A stretch of 64,000 bases of DNA from Bdellovibrio sp. ArHS (GTDB lineage Bacteria; Bdellovibrionota; Bdellovibrionia; Bdellovibrionales; Bdellovibrionaceae): NCBI RefSeq assembly GCF_000786105.1, contig NZ_JTEV01000010.1, positions 124,001-188,000 of the forward strand. Reading direction: 5' to 3'. Under the pieces are notes generated by a model. It searched no databases and was not told the origin of the DNA. It worked only from the letters and a program-made list of their open reading frames with translations. Every line of letters begins with the position of its first letter. The first letter of the stretch is position 1. Shown in pieces: positions 34,052 through 42,735 of this stretch. A program made the translations under genes and the position numbers.

Positions 34052-35476
34052 ATGAGAGCCATGGACGTGCAAACCATTGTCAATGTAACCGGAGCCCAAG
34101 TTCTTGGACGTAAAGATGAAAAATTTCAGGGTCTCGGCACGGACACACGCGCCGATCTTAAAGGGCAGCTTTTCCTAGCGTTAAAAGGTGAGGCTTTTGA
34201 TGCCCATCAATTCCTTGATAAAGCGGTTCAGCAAGGGGCCACGGGTCTTTTGGTTCACGAGGACAGCGAGCTTGTAAAAAAACTTCAGGGACAAGTTACG
34301 ATTCTGAAGGTGTCTGATACGTTGAAGGCATTGCAACAATTAGGGACGTGGGCACGCCGCCAGTCTAAAGCGAAGGTTTTAGGTATCACTGGTTCGAATG
34401 GAAAAACGACGACCAAAGAGTTCACGGCGGCGCTCATTGGTTCCGCAAAAAGAGTTCACTACAACAAAGGTTCTTTCAACAATCATTGGGGCGTTCCTTT
34501 CACACTTCTGCAAATTCCGGCTGATGCCGAAGTGGCAGTGGTTGAGATGGGAATGAATCATGCCGGTGAATTGACAGAGCTGGTTCATATCGCCGAGCCT
34601 GACGTCGTGGTCTGCACCATGGTGGGCCGAGCGCACATGGAGTTTTTCGGCAGCATCGAAAAAGTGGCCGAAGCCAAAGAAGAAATCTATGAAGCCGCCG
34701 ACATGAACACCCTGCGCATTTATAATCTGGACAATCCACAGACTCATAACATGTACGTCAAGGCAGTCGAGAAGAAGTATCCACGTGAAAAAATTCTAAC
34801 TTTTTCGTCGGAAGACCCGCGGGCTGACGTGCATCTGACGATCTCTGCCATGAATATGGGCGAACTTTCTATTAAAGGAAGTATCGCGGGAAAGTCAGGA
34901 TCAGCGAGTGTTCAGGTTTTCGGTTCCCAGAACTTAACCAATCTGATGGCAGCAGCCTCCTTGGGCTTGGCAGCGGGTTTGACGGCGGAACAGGTTTGGA
35001 AGGGATTGCCTTATTGTAAAACCAACTGGGGCCGCAATCAGCTTGTGAATTTAAAATCGGGCGCACAAATGATCTTTGACGCTTACAATGCCAACCCCGA
35101 TAGCATGAAAGCGCTGATTGATAATATGAAGCTCTTAACTGTGCCAGGGCGAAAAGTGGGTGTCTTCGGGCAGATGCGCGAATTAGGAAGTGCCTCAGCC
35201 TCTTTGCATGAAGAGTTGGGCACTTGGGTGGGGCAAGCGGGATTCGATAAAGTCTATTTTATCGGAGACGACTATGAAGCCTTTGGGAAAGGCTTGCAAA
35301 AAGCCGGTTATAAAAATCCCTCACTGATCGAAAAAGATTTTAAGGAATCTTCGGGTCAGGATTTGGGACGGTTTTTACAATCTGGAGATATTGCTGTCGT
35401 GAAGGCATCACGCGGGACAAAGCTGGAACGCTTTGTATTCCCTTGTGAACCTTTGGACTTCGCGGAGAAGCAGTAA
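34052..35476 (+). CDS. murF: UDP-MurNAc-tripeptide:D-Ala-D-Ala ligase
   Basis: MurF (474 aa) attaches D-Ala-D-Ala to the UDP-MurNAc-tripeptide, the last cytoplasmic step before the lipid stage. Motifs: GITGSNGKTTTKEF (P-loop), NKGSFNNHWGVPFTLLQ, AVVEMGMNHAGEL, VCTMVGRAHMEFFGS, IFDAYNANPDSM and GQMRELGSAS. The start 6 nt after murE implies a murE-murF operon. mraY, which usually follows, is about 4.7 kb away, beyond the Cpx-like module. Confidence 0.97.
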   Translation: MRAMDVQTIVNVTGAQVLGRKDEKFQGLGTDTRADLKGQLFLALKGEAFDAHQFLDKAVQQGATGLLVHEDSELVKKLQGQVTILKVSDTLKALQQLGTWARRQSKAKVLGITGSNGKTTTKEFTAALIGSAKRVHYNKGSFNNHWGVPFTLLQIPADAEVAVVEMGMNHAGELTELVHIAEPDVVVCTMVGRAHMEFFGSIEKVAEAKEEIYEAADMNTLRIYNLDNPQTHNMYVKAVEKKYPREKILTFSSEDPRADVHLTISAMNMGELSIKGSIAGKSGSASVQVFGSQNLTNLMAAASLGLAAGLTAEQVWKGLPYCKTNWGRNQLVNLKSGAQMIFDAYNANPDSMKALIDNMKLLTVPGRKVGVFGQMRELGSASASLHEELGTWVGQAGFDKVYFIGDDYEAFGKGLQKAGYKNPSLIEKDFKESSGQDLGRFLQSGDIAVVKASRGTKLERFVFPCEPLDFAEKQ

Positions 35477-35478
35477 CA

Positions 35479-35503
35479 CGCTGAACCTTGGACAGGTTCA
35501 GCG
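35479..35503. repeat. Perfect 10-bp inverted repeat after murF
   Basis: CGCTGAACCT and AGGTTCAGCG enclose a five-base loop directly after the murF stop. There is no T-run on either side, so it is not a standard terminator. It could protect the mRNA 3' end or serve as a factor-dependent stop site. Confidence 0.55.
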
Positions 35504-35531
35504 CTGTGGTGAAAAGCGCAAGATACATAAG

Positions 35532-35969
35532 CTACTCCCACTTTTTGTGAAACTTCTCGATTTTTTCGACAAGTTCCTTTTTCTGTTCAGCGGTCAGGCT
35601 TTTGTGCAACACGGCCACTTTATCGAGATATTTGTCGACCCGTGCATCCATGCGCGCCTGCCGTGCCTGAAGCACTTCTTTGATTTTGCCTTTATCAAGT
35701 TCGTCGGCAAGAAGCATTGCTTTCAAGTCGCCATATAAAGACTGGCGAGTGGCTTTTTCCTCAGCAAAGTCTTTTTTGAGCTCGTTCGTGATATCTTTAA
35801 GAAGAACCTTTTGCTGTTCATTGAAATCAAATTTATCGGCGATCTTTTCACTTACGGCATTAATTCTTTCTTCAGGACTGCGATGGCATCCAGTCATTAA
35901 ACCAAGTCCAGCGAAAGCCAAGGCGACGCCCAAAACGCGAGGCCATTTTCTTTTAATTCCCATTTTCAT
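35532..35969 (-). CDS. Spy/CpxP-like periplasmic lipoprotein
   Basis: A 145-aa predicted lipoprotein. The signal ends in the lipobox GLMTGC, with Cys28 to be lipidated. The mature part is all-helical and highly charged (DFNEQQKVLLKDITNELKKDF, DKGKIKEVLQARQARMDARVD, HKSLTAEQKKELVEKIEKFH). LTAEQKKEL is the LTxxQ motif of the Spy/CpxP family, periplasmic chaperones and stress sensors that dampen the Cpx kinase. AAGGAG before the ATG fixes the start. It diverges from a two-component system across 161 nt containing a CpxR-box-like repeat, the same layout as cpxP/cpxRA in E. coli. Confidence 0.8.
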   Translation of the reverse strand: MKMGIKRKWPRVLGVALAFAGLGLMTGCHRSPEERINAVSEKIADKFDFNEQQKVLLKDITNELKKDFAEEKATRQSLYGDLKAMLLADELDKGKIKEVLQARQARMDARVDKYLDKVAVLHKSLTAEQKKELVEKIEKFHKKWE

Positions 35970-36054
35970 AACAGCTCCTTTGAGGTGAGTGGGTTTCTTG
36001 AAGACCAGTGTAGAGCTTCACAGCCTGGCAGTGGTTGCTGGGTTGTTAATATTT

Positions 36055-36069
36055 GTAACAAATTGTAAC
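36055..36069. promoter_or_regulatory. CpxR-box-like direct repeat GTAAC-N5-GTAAC
   Basis: GTAAC-AAATT-GTAAC lies between the divergent Spy/CpxP-like and response-regulator genes. The E. coli CpxR consensus is GTAAA-N5-GTAAA, so both the spacing and four of five bases per half agree. The site is 62 nt from the regulator start and 86 nt from the lipoprotein start. Binding is inferred from sequence and context only. Confidence 0.6.
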
Positions 36070-36130
36070 TGCTTGATTATTCTGGGGTTTAACCCTTTCG
36101 CCAAAACCTTTTATGAACTAATATAAAGGC

Positions 36131-36823
36131 ATGAATCGCATAGCCTTGATCGATGACGATCAGAAATTAGGGGACTTGTTAAAGCAGTATTTCAGCCAGT
36201 TCGAGCTGGAGGCGGTGCAATTCACCCTCCCCTCAGAGGCTCTGTCGGCTTTAAAGCGCGATAAATTTGATGCGATTATTCTGGATGTGATGTTGCCGGA
36301 AATGGATGGCTTTGAAGTCTGTAAAAAAATCCGCGCCTTCAGTGACCTGCCGATCTTAATGCTGACTGCCCGGGGCGAAACCTCTGACAAGGTTCTGGGG
36401 TTGGAGTTGGGAGTGGACGACTATCTGCCCAAACCCTTCGAAGCGCGCGAACTTGTCGCGCGAATGAAAAGCTTGATCCGTCGCTATAAAAAAACCTCTG
36501 TCGGCACAAAACTGCGCTCCGGGGCGTTGCTGCTGGATACCCAGTTGCGAGCGGCGTTTTTGGAAAATCAGAATCTGAATCTGAGCACACACGAATACGA
36601 GTTGTTAAAACTGCTGATGACCTATGCGGGGCAAAGTCTTTCCCGGGATCGCATCATGGATGAACTTCGTGGTGTCGATTGGGAGGCCTACAACCGCAGT
36701 ATCGATGTGGCTGTCAGTCGTCTGCGCCAAAAGCTCAAAGATCCTGCCAAAGCACCGATCTTTCTAAGAACTGTCTGGGGCGAGGGGTATTGTTTTATCG
36801 CTCCGGTGGAGGAAGCACTGTGA
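36131..36823 (+). CDS. OmpR/CpxR-type response regulator
   Basis: A 230-aa regulator with a receiver domain (DDD at 8-10; phospho-acceptor Asp52 in IILDVMLPEMDGFEV; MLTARGE; Lys in YLPKPF) and a C-terminal winged helix (LNLSTHEYELLKLLMTYAGQSLSRDRIMDEL, RSIDVAVSRLRQKL, RTVWGEGYCF). The kinase gene starts inside its stop codon (GTGA), so the two are coupled. Position opposite a Spy/CpxP-like lipoprotein and next to a CpxR-like box suggests an envelope-stress regulator. Calling it CpxR outright would go beyond the sequence. Confidence 0.92.
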   Translation: MNRIALIDDDQKLGDLLKQYFSQFELEAVQFTLPSEALSALKRDKFDAIILDVMLPEMDGFEVCKKIRAFSDLPILMLTARGETSDKVLGLELGVDDYLPKPFEARELVARMKSLIRRYKKTSVGTKLRSGALLLDTQLRAAFLENQNLNLSTHEYELLKLLMTYAGQSLSRDRIMDELRGVDWEAYNRSIDVAVSRLRQKLKDPAKAPIFLRTVWGEGYCFIAPVEEAL

Positions 36824-38103
36824 AACCGCGTGGAATGAAATTATTGATCAAGGTGTTTCTGACTTTTCTTTTGACGGCCATCTTCATTGTTGGCGGACTG
36901 GCTTTGTTAGGACACTCGTTAAGTCCGGAAAAGTCTTTGTCGCCCGTGATTGAAAGCAACGCTGTTTATTATCTGCAATCTTTAAGTGATAAAATCAAGA
37001 CGGCCGCTGATATCGAAGCACTTCGCGAAGATTTGCATTTGCGGGTCCGTCGTGAAGGATTTGAAGACGTGGCCGATCGGCAGGGACTTCCATCCTTCGC
37101 CGTGACAGAAAAGAAAGACAAAGATTTTTCCAATAAACTTTCGTTAGGTCGGGTGAATGGATTTTACTTCGCGGAAGTGAAGGGAGTTTCACCCAGAACC
37201 GTATGGTTTATTGCCAACGCGGATATGCCGCGGGCCTGGGTCTTTCCTTTTCTTTGGGCGGCGGCGTTTATTTTCTTCATCATGGCCATGAGCTTTCTGA
37301 CTATTCGCTGGATGATGTCGCCGATCAAGGCGGTGGTCGAGGGTGTAAATAAAATTTCTCAGGGAAACTTAAAATATCGCATTCAAACCCGCCATCGTGG
37401 AGAGTTTGGTGTCATTGCGGATTCTTTCAATAATATGGCTGATGGCCTGGAAAAAATGATTGTCGCCAAAGAACAGCTTCTGCGCGATGTCAGTCACGAG
37501 TTGCGCAGCCCTTTGACCCGCGTCGGGGTGGCTGTGGATCTGCTGGCGGATGAAAAAATGAAGGTCTCGATTAAAGAGGACCTCGCGAAAATGGAAGATT
37601 TGATTCATCAGATCTTAGAGTCTTATCGTTTGAAAGAGGGCGCCAAATCCTTAAAAAAAGCCAATACCAACTTAAGCGAACTGATCGCCAGTGTGGCCGC
37701 GGATTATGAGTCCTTGGTGCAAATGAAACTGCAACTTCCTTCAGAGGCATCGCTGCCTTTGGATGGAATGCAAATGCAGCGTGTTTTAAGAAATCTTGTT
37801 GAAAATGCGATCAAATATGTAAAGCCCGGCACGCGCGGGTCTTTGGAAATTCTTTTAAATAAGGATTGCGATTTTTGGGTTTTGAAGCTCAAAGATGATG
37901 GCATTGGTATTTCTGAAAAAGATCTGACGCATATTTTTGAACCGTTCTATCGAGCTGATCCGGCCCGTTCGCCAGGGGCCTCGGGGTTTGGTTTAGGATT
38001 GGCAATTGCGCGGGCTGTGGTGGAAGCACATGGAGGAACCATCTCGGTCCGTAGTCAAATAGACGTGGGCAGTGAATTTACAATTCGTCTGCCCATCAAA
38101 TAA
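36820..38103 (+). CDS. CpxA-type sensor histidine kinase
   Basis: A 427-aa membrane kinase. Helix 1 (LLIKVFLTFLLTAIFIVGGLALLG), a periplasmic part of about 110 residues, and helix 2 (AWVFPFLWAAAFIFFIMAM) lead to a HAMP domain (MMSPIKAVVEGVNKISQGNL). The dimerisation domain follows, with the phospho-accepting His in LLRDVSHELRSPLTRV, then the ATPase (NLVENAIKYV; DDGIGISEKDLTHIFEPFYR; GFGLGLAIARAVVEAHGG). GTG 36820, preceded by GGTGGAGGAA, is preferred to an ATG five codons later and overlaps the regulator stop. The stop overlaps the convergent EcsC gene by 8 nt. Confidence 0.92.
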   Translation: MKPRGMKLLIKVFLTFLLTAIFIVGGLALLGHSLSPEKSLSPVIESNAVYYLQSLSDKIKTAADIEALREDLHLRVRREGFEDVADRQGLPSFAVTEKKDKDFSNKLSLGRVNGFYFAEVKGVSPRTVWFIANADMPRAWVFPFLWAAAFIFFIMAMSFLTIRWMMSPIKAVVEGVNKISQGNLKYRIQTRHRGEFGVIADSFNNMADGLEKMIVAKEQLLRDVSHELRSPLTRVGVAVDLLADEKMKVSIKEDLAKMEDLIHQILESYRLKEGAKSLKKANTNLSELIASVAADYESLVQMKLQLPSEASLPLDGMQMQRVLRNLVENAIKYVKPGTRGSLEILLNKDCDFWVLKLKDDGIGISEKDLTHIFEPFYRADPARSPGASGFGLGLAIARAVVEAHGGTISVRSQIDVGSEFTIRLPIK

Positions 38104-38881
38104 TAAGTTCCCGATACAAAGTTTGCACTTCGTTAATTCCATACTTTCTTTCCAGACGACGGACCACGAAATGTCCGCGCGCCATGTCTTGAAAGTGATC
38201 CATGAAAATCACGTTGATAGTGGCGCCGCCCAAGGCTCCGACAAGGGGAATTAATTGAGCCGCCACTTTTTCCGCAACCACCACTTGGAAGCGGGAAGCG
38301 ATACTCGAAAAAAGACGCACGAATAAAGGAGCCGTTTCTTCCGCCAGACTTTTTCCCAGAACGGATTTCGCGGCATCTGTAAAAGCTTTTGATAAAGCCG
38401 CGCGAGTCATAATATAACCAGAGCCCGCAGCATCGTCGGCGGTACTCAGTCCGCCAAAAGCGAAAACTTCCAGGCAGGCAAGCTTGGTGTCGACGTCGGC
38501 AATGTCCTCGCCTTCGCTTTGGGCAATATCGATGATGGATCTCATCATCAAAGTCGTGGAAATCGGGAGTTCAATCAGCAAGGACGCGGGACCTAAAAAT
38601 CCTCCTGCTCCGCCGGTACCCGCGACCGCCAGCTTATGTCCCAGATTGTTGGAGTCTTTTTTCGTAGACGGCTCGACGGTTCGCATGGCGATGTCGTAGG
38701 CGATGTGAATCGATTTTTCCGCCGCTCTATGCACGGTTTTTTGCAACCTGTCTGGCAGAAGAGCGAGTCCCTTTTCGACAGGAGTTCCTATTTTCGCCGC
38801 GATTCGCGCGGTGATGCCAGGTCTTTCCAAAAGTTCTTTCGCTATTCGCAGGGATTGTAAGTCGACGGAATCCATTTGCAT
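38096..38881 (-). CDS. EcsC-family protein
   Basis: A 261-aa protein of the EcsC family, named after a Bacillus gene beside an ABC transporter but of unknown biochemical role. Seen here: VEKGLALLPDRLQKTVHRAAEKSIHIAYDIA, TGGAGGFLGPASLLIELPISTTLMMRSI with a Gly-rich hydrophobic stretch, and LEVFAFGGLSTADDA. Amphipathic or membrane-associated helices are likely. ATG 38881 follows AAGGAGACTCGC, a better site than the in-frame TTG five codons upstream. It is convergent with the kinase gene. Confidence 0.8.
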   Translation of the reverse strand: MQMDSVDLQSLRIAKELLERPGITARIAAKIGTPVEKGLALLPDRLQKTVHRAAEKSIHIAYDIAMRTVEPSTKKDSNNLGHKLAVAGTGGAGGFLGPASLLIELPISTTLMMRSIIDIAQSEGEDIADVDTKLACLEVFAFGGLSTADDAAGSGYIMTRAALSKAFTDAAKSVLGKSLAEETAPLFVRLFSSIASRFQVVVAEKVAAQLIPLVGALGGATINVIFMDHFQDMARGHFVVRRLERKYGINEVQTLYRELII

Positions 38882-39001
38882 GCGAGTCTCCTTCAATGGT
38901 GACGCACTGTCAGTTACAAGTATTTTACACGATGTCGAGACTTGCGGGTTTGTTTTTTAGTTATAAGATGAAATGAGTCGACATTTAACAGGGTGGTTGA
39001 G

Positions 39002-39280
39002 ATGGATTTTAAACATGATGTTCAAGGGCAGAAAATTTTTACGATGGTCGAGGGCGGCGAGGCGCATATTCTTTATCGTCGCGGCCAGGACAACTCCTAT
39101 GATCTCTATTCAACAGAAGTTCCTCCCGAGGCGCGCGGAAAAAATGTTGCGGATCAGTTGGTGCGTGAAGCTCTTAAGCTAGCAAAAAGTGAAAAGGCCC
39201 AAGTGATCGCAACCTGTCCCTATGTTAAAAAATGGTTCGAAAAACATCCCGAAGAAAAAGCCATTTTAAAACATCAATGA
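39002..39280 (+). CDS. Small GNAT-type N-acetyltransferase (YidJ/Gcn5-like)
   Basis: A 92-aa single-domain acetyltransferase of the short GNAT type. AHILYRRGQ and DLYSTEVPPEARGKNVADQLVREALKLAKSEKAQVIATCPYVKKWFEKHPE contain the acetyl-CoA loop (EARGKNVADQL, a variant of Q/RxxGxG/A) and the CPYVKKWF ending common to this family. The substrate is unknown. ATG 39002 follows AGGGTGG. The gene is a single plus-strand unit between minus-strand genes. Confidence 0.82.
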   Translation: MDFKHDVQGQKIFTMVEGGEAHILYRRGQDNSYDLYSTEVPPEARGKNVADQLVREALKLAKSEKAQVIATCPYVKKWFEKHPEEKAILKHQ

Positions 39281-39284
39281 TGCT

Positions 39285-39497
39285 CTAAGATTTTTTTGCC
39301 GGATGAACCACAGAAGAGCGCCCGGCTCCAATATCGGTCAGGGCTCCCGTTGGCGAGCCCTTAACATCCGGTTTTGCCATATCAACGGCGTGCCCCTGCT
39401 TGTTTGTATAGCCCGAGGCGCGCGCATCATGTTCATTCATTTTTCCGTAGTTCATGCGATGACTAGGGAATTTGGGTTTCGCAGCTTTGTCAGTCAT
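39285..39497 (-). CDS. Small basic hydrophilic protein
   Basis: No family recognised. The 70-aa product is hydrophilic, rich in Lys, Gly, Ser and His, with no hydrophobic segment (AKPKFPSHRMNYGKMNEHDA, GRSSVVHPAKKS). It is probably intrinsically disordered. AAAGGGGGA before the ATG is a good ribosome site, which argues that it is real. It lies 20 nt downstream of the CBS gene and may share its transcript. The stop is 4 nt from the end of the convergent GNAT gene. Confidence 0.6.
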   Translation of the reverse strand: MTDKAAKPKFPSHRMNYGKMNEHDARASGYTNKQGHAVDMAKPDVKGSPTGALTDIGAGRSSVVHPAKKS

Positions 39498-39517
39498 ACA
39501 ATCCCCCTTTGCTGGAA

Positions 39518-39982
39518 TTATATACCGGCTTGGCCCACGAGATAAGCAGCTCGTTGCAAAGCCGGATTCACCAGAATCTCGCTGAGATTCCAGGTAATAC
39601 CATCTTCTTTATTTAAGATCTGATGAAGGACAATCAACATGTCTTCGCTGGTAACGATACCAACAACTTCGTCTTTCTTAGTGATGAGAAAGGCCGAGAC
39701 CTTTTCTTCGATCATCCCATCGACGACGTCGGCGATCGGAGTTTCAATGTCAAAAGTCTTTATCGGAGAAGTCATTAATGTGTCGACGCTCACCTCCGCA
39801 GACGGGGCGCGAATCAGATCCCGGTCTGAAAGCATGCCGACAATGTAGTCTTCTTGTTCATCCATCACTGGCAAATGCCGAATCCAATAATTGGCCATGA
39901 GCCGTTGCGCTTCCGCCGCTGAGGCAGTTCTCGACACAGTAATCAGCTTTTTAGTCATGTGATCTTTCAATACAAGTTTCAC
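39518..39982 (-). CDS. CBS-domain-pair protein
   Basis: A 154-aa protein made of two CBS motifs (MTKKLITVSRTASAAEAQRLM, HLPVMDEQEDYIVGMLSDRDL; then MTSPIKTFDIETPIADVVDGM, SAFLITKKDEVVGIVTSEDML). Stand-alone CBS pairs bind adenine nucleotides such as AMP or ATP and regulate partner enzymes or transporters. The start is GTG 39982 with GGAGG six nt upstream. It diverges from mraY across 204 nt. The partner is unknown. Confidence 0.87.
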   Translation of the reverse strand: MKLVLKDHMTKKLITVSRTASAAEAQRLMANYWIRHLPVMDEQEDYIVGMLSDRDLIRAPSAEVSVDTLMTSPIKTFDIETPIADVVDGMIEEKVSAFLITKKDEVVGIVTSEDMLIVLHQILNKEDGITWNLSEILVNPALQRAAYLVGQAGI

Positions 39983-40036
39983 AACGGACCTCCTTCATCA
40001 CTTTTAAAGTTTATCATTTCTATTTGTTTATAACAT

Positions 40037-40051
40037 GATATGTGTCATATC
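40037..40051. promoter_or_regulatory. Inverted repeat upstream of mraY
   Basis: GATATG-TGT-CATATC lies between the divergent CBS and mraY genes in an AT-rich stretch. It has the size of a regulator half-site pair, but no partner protein can be named. TTGCTT and TGCTAAA further on, near 40103-40130, could be a mraY promoter. Confidence 0.35.
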
Positions 40052-40186
40052 TCATAAGATTGATAAAACACCAATGAAATCAATAAGTTATTAACTTTCC
40101 CTTGCTTTTACAAAGAGGTTCATGCTAAACCCTTTAAGTTCCTAGGAAATTTAAATTTATAAGTCACAACAGAGGATACTTTCAGC

Positions 40187-41263
40187 ATGCTTTACCAATG
40201 GCTTTATTCGATGGCGGATCAGTTTTCGCCTCTGAATGTTTTCAGGTACTTGACCGTCCGTACGTTCATCTCGTTCTTCACAGCTTTTCTGTTGTGCTGG
40301 ATGTGGGGGCCGCATTTTATTCGTCGTTTGCAGATGAAGCACTTTGGTCAGTCCATTCGTGACGATGGACCACAAACGCATAAGAAAAAAGCCGGCACGC
40401 CGACAATGGGCGGGGGGCTGATTCTTCTATCAACCTTGGTTCCTTGTTTGTTGTGGGTGGATATGATGAATCCCTTGGTTTGGGGTGTTCTGATTATCAC
40501 TTGGGGCTTTGGTTTGATTGGTTATATGGATGACTGGCTCAAAGTGAGTAAGAAAAACACCAAAGGACTTTCGGGCAAGATTCGTTTGGCCGGAGAGTTT
40601 TTGATCAGTGGCGGCGTCGTGGCTCTGTTGGTGCATTATCATGGATTGAGCACGGCGGTGACGGTGCCTTTCATTAAATCCATCTCTTTGGATTTAGGTT
40701 ATTTCTATATCGTTTTTGCGTCTTTGGTTATCGTGGGCACAGCCAATGCGGTGAATTTGACGGACGGCCTTGATGGCTTGGCGATTGTACCGGTCATGAT
40801 TTCCGCCGCAACTCTGGGCTTATTTGCCTATGTAACGGGGCACTTTTCCATCGCCAATTATCTGCAGATTCCTCACGTTGTGGGCGCGGGTGAGTTGACT
40901 CCGGTCGCGGCGACGATTGTTGCTGCAGGAATGGGATTTTTGTGGTTTAACGCCTATCCCGCGCAAGTGTTCATGGGGGATGTCGGATCTTTGTCATTGG
41001 GAGGTTTCCTAGGGACGATGGCCGTGATCACTCAAAATGAACTTTTGATGGTGCTTTTGGGCGGGGTTTTCGTGGTAGAGGCGTTGTCCGTTATCACCCA
41101 GGTGATCTCTTTTAAAATGACGGGAAAGCGCGTTTTCAAAATGGCGCCGATCCATCATCACTTTGAATTAGGTGGTCTAACGGAAACGAAAATCATCGTG
41201 CGTTTCTGGATCATCTCTATTTTGCTGGCAGTATTAAGTCTATCGACTCTGAAGTTGAGGTAA
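40187..41263 (+). CDS. mraY: Phospho-N-acetylmuramoyl-pentapeptide transferase
   Basis: MraY (358 aa) transfers phospho-MurNAc-pentapeptide to undecaprenyl phosphate, making lipid I. It has about ten membrane helices and the family motifs: [11 protein letters not shown], the Asp pair in [42 protein letters not shown] and the His-rich loop APIHHHFEL. This restarts the dcw cluster after the inserted signalling genes; murD follows 4 nt later. It should have its own promoter in the 204-nt gap upstream. Confidence 0.97.
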   Translation: MLYQWLYSMADQFSPLNVFRYLTVRTFISFFTAFLLCWMWGPHFIRRLQMKHFGQSIRDDGPQTHKKKAGTPTMGGGLILLSTLVPCLLWVDMMNPLVWGVLIITWGFGLIGYMDDWLKVSKKNTKGLSGKIRLAGEFLISGGVVALLVHYHGLSTAVTVPFIKSISLDLGYFYIVFASLVIVGTANAVNLTDGLDGLAIVPVMISAATLGLFAYVTGHFSIANYLQIPHVVGAGELTPVAATIVAAGMGFLWFNAYPAQVFMGDVGSLSLGGFLGTMAVITQNELLMVLLGGVFVVEALSVITQVISFKMTGKRVFKMAPIHHHFELGGLTETKIIVRFWIISILLAVLSLSTLKLR

Positions 41264-41267
41264 GAAA

Positions 41268-42656
41268 ATGTATAAAGAGTTTAGCGAATTAAAAGACAAA
41301 AGAATTCTTGTCGTCGGCCTTGGAAAAACAGGCGCGTCTTTGGCGCACTTCCTGACCAAGCACGGGGCACAAGTAACGGTGACCGATCATAAGTCAAAGC
41401 CCGAGCTTTCCACCCAGTTAGAACAACTGGGAGATTTGCCGATCAAGTTTGAACTGGGTGGTCACAGCCCTAAAACTTTCATCGCTCAGGACTTGGTGGT
41501 TTTGTCACCGGGTGTTCCCAGCAATTTGAAAATCTTCGACTATGCCAGATCTCAGGGTATTCGCATCACGGGAGAGTTCGAGTTTTCCGCAGGTTTCATT
41601 AAAGAGCCGATCATTGGCTTGACTGGAACGAACGGGAAAACAACTGTGGCGAAAATCACGGAAGCTATTCTTAAGGAATCCGGCATTAAAACGTGGGTGG
41701 GTGGCGCCAACGAAAAGCCGCTGGTGGATTACCTGCGCTCGGAAGAAAAAGCGCAAGTGGTTATTGCGGAAGTTTCCAGCTTCATGCTGGAACATTGTGA
41801 CACTTTCAACCCCATGAATATTGTTTTCACGAATCTTGCGGAAAACCATTTGGATCGTTATCGCTCGATGGAAGAATACGTGAACGCCAAAAGACGTATT
41901 TTCAAAAACACCAATCAGGCGACGACCAGCATCTTGAATGCGGACGACAACGCTGTGGTGGAATTGGCGCGTGATCCTGCGGTTCAACGCGGGCGAATTT
42001 TTTATTTCTCGCGCAAACCCGCTTTAGAACCACAAATCATGAATATCGGCGGCGCCGTGAATATTGGTGATGAAATCCGTGTTCGTACGGGTCCTGAAAT
42101 CGAAACATTCACGATCAAAAACATGAAGATGCGTGGTAAGCACTCTGTGGAAAATGTTATGGCGGCTATTTTGGCATCGCGTGAACACGGGGCGACTCGT
42201 GAAGCGGTCCAAAAAGTCATCGACAGTTTTTCCGGTCTTCCTCATCGCATTGAGTACGTTCGTAAAGTCGGTGGAGTTCTTTTCTACAATGACTCTAAAG
42301 CGACGAACGTTCATGCAGTACTTCGTGCGCTGGACACTTTTGATGAAAATGTGATCTTGATCGCGGGTGGTAAAGATACCAACTTGAACTATGAACCTCT
42401 GCGCACGGCGGTTAAGAGAAAGGTGAAGACCTTGATCTTAGTCGGGGAAGCGAAAGAAAGAATCAACCGTGATCTGGGAGACTTCTCTGAAACCTTCCTG
42501 ATCGGTACTTTCGAGGAGGCGGTTCTGATCGCTTACCAAAAGTCCAGAATCGGCGACACCGTTCTTCTTTCACCGGGCTGCTCAAGCTTCGATATGTTTG
42601 ACAGTTTTGAAGAGCGCGGCGATTATTTCAAAGAAATCGTGAGAAAGTTTCACTGA
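41268..42656 (+). CDS. murD: UDP-MurNAc-L-Ala:D-Glu ligase
   Basis: MurD (462 aa) adds D-glutamate to UDP-MurNAc-L-Ala. N-terminal UDP-binding fold (ILVVGLGKTGASLAHFL), P-loop in GLTGTNGKTTVAKITE, VFTNLAENHLDRYRSMEEY, FSGLPHRIEYV, FYNDSKATNVHAVL, IAGGKDTNLNY and LSPGCSSFDMFDSFEERGDYF. All are standard for MurD. mraY lies 4 nt upstream. A strong hairpin follows before the lipoprotein gene. Confidence 0.97.
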   Translation: MYKEFSELKDKRILVVGLGKTGASLAHFLTKHGAQVTVTDHKSKPELSTQLEQLGDLPIKFELGGHSPKTFIAQDLVVLSPGVPSNLKIFDYARSQGIRITGEFEFSAGFIKEPIIGLTGTNGKTTVAKITEAILKESGIKTWVGGANEKPLVDYLRSEEKAQVVIAEVSSFMLEHCDTFNPMNIVFTNLAENHLDRYRSMEEYVNAKRRIFKNTNQATTSILNADDNAVVELARDPAVQRGRIFYFSRKPALEPQIMNIGGAVNIGDEIRVRTGPEIETFTIKNMKMRGKHSVENVMAAILASREHGATREAVQKVIDSFSGLPHRIEYVRKVGGVLFYNDSKATNVHAVLRALDTFDENVILIAGGKDTNLNYEPLRTAVKRKVKTLILVGEAKERINRDLGDFSETFLIGTFEEAVLIAYQKSRIGDTVLLSPGCSSFDMFDSFEERGDYFKEIVRKFH

Positions 42657-42691
42657 GGTTTTAGGCCTCAGTCAATACTCATCCATCATTC

Positions 42692-42718
42692 GACCGCCCA
42701 AGACGGGCGGTCTTGATT
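42692..42718 (+). terminator. Strong hairpin after murD, terminator or attenuator
   Basis: GACCGCCC-AAGAC-GGGCGGTC is an 8-bp perfect GC-rich stem followed by TTGATTT, a weak T-tail. A smaller hairpin (ACTGAGG/CCTCAGT) lies just before it at the murD stop. It could reduce read-through into the ftsW part of the cluster. Confidence 0.55.
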
Positions 42719-42735
42719 TAGCCAGGAGGCTTTAA

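Noticed and set aside
35479-35503. Intrinsic terminator after murF
   Set aside because: The stem is perfect but there is no U-tract on either strand; it is listed as an inverted repeat instead.
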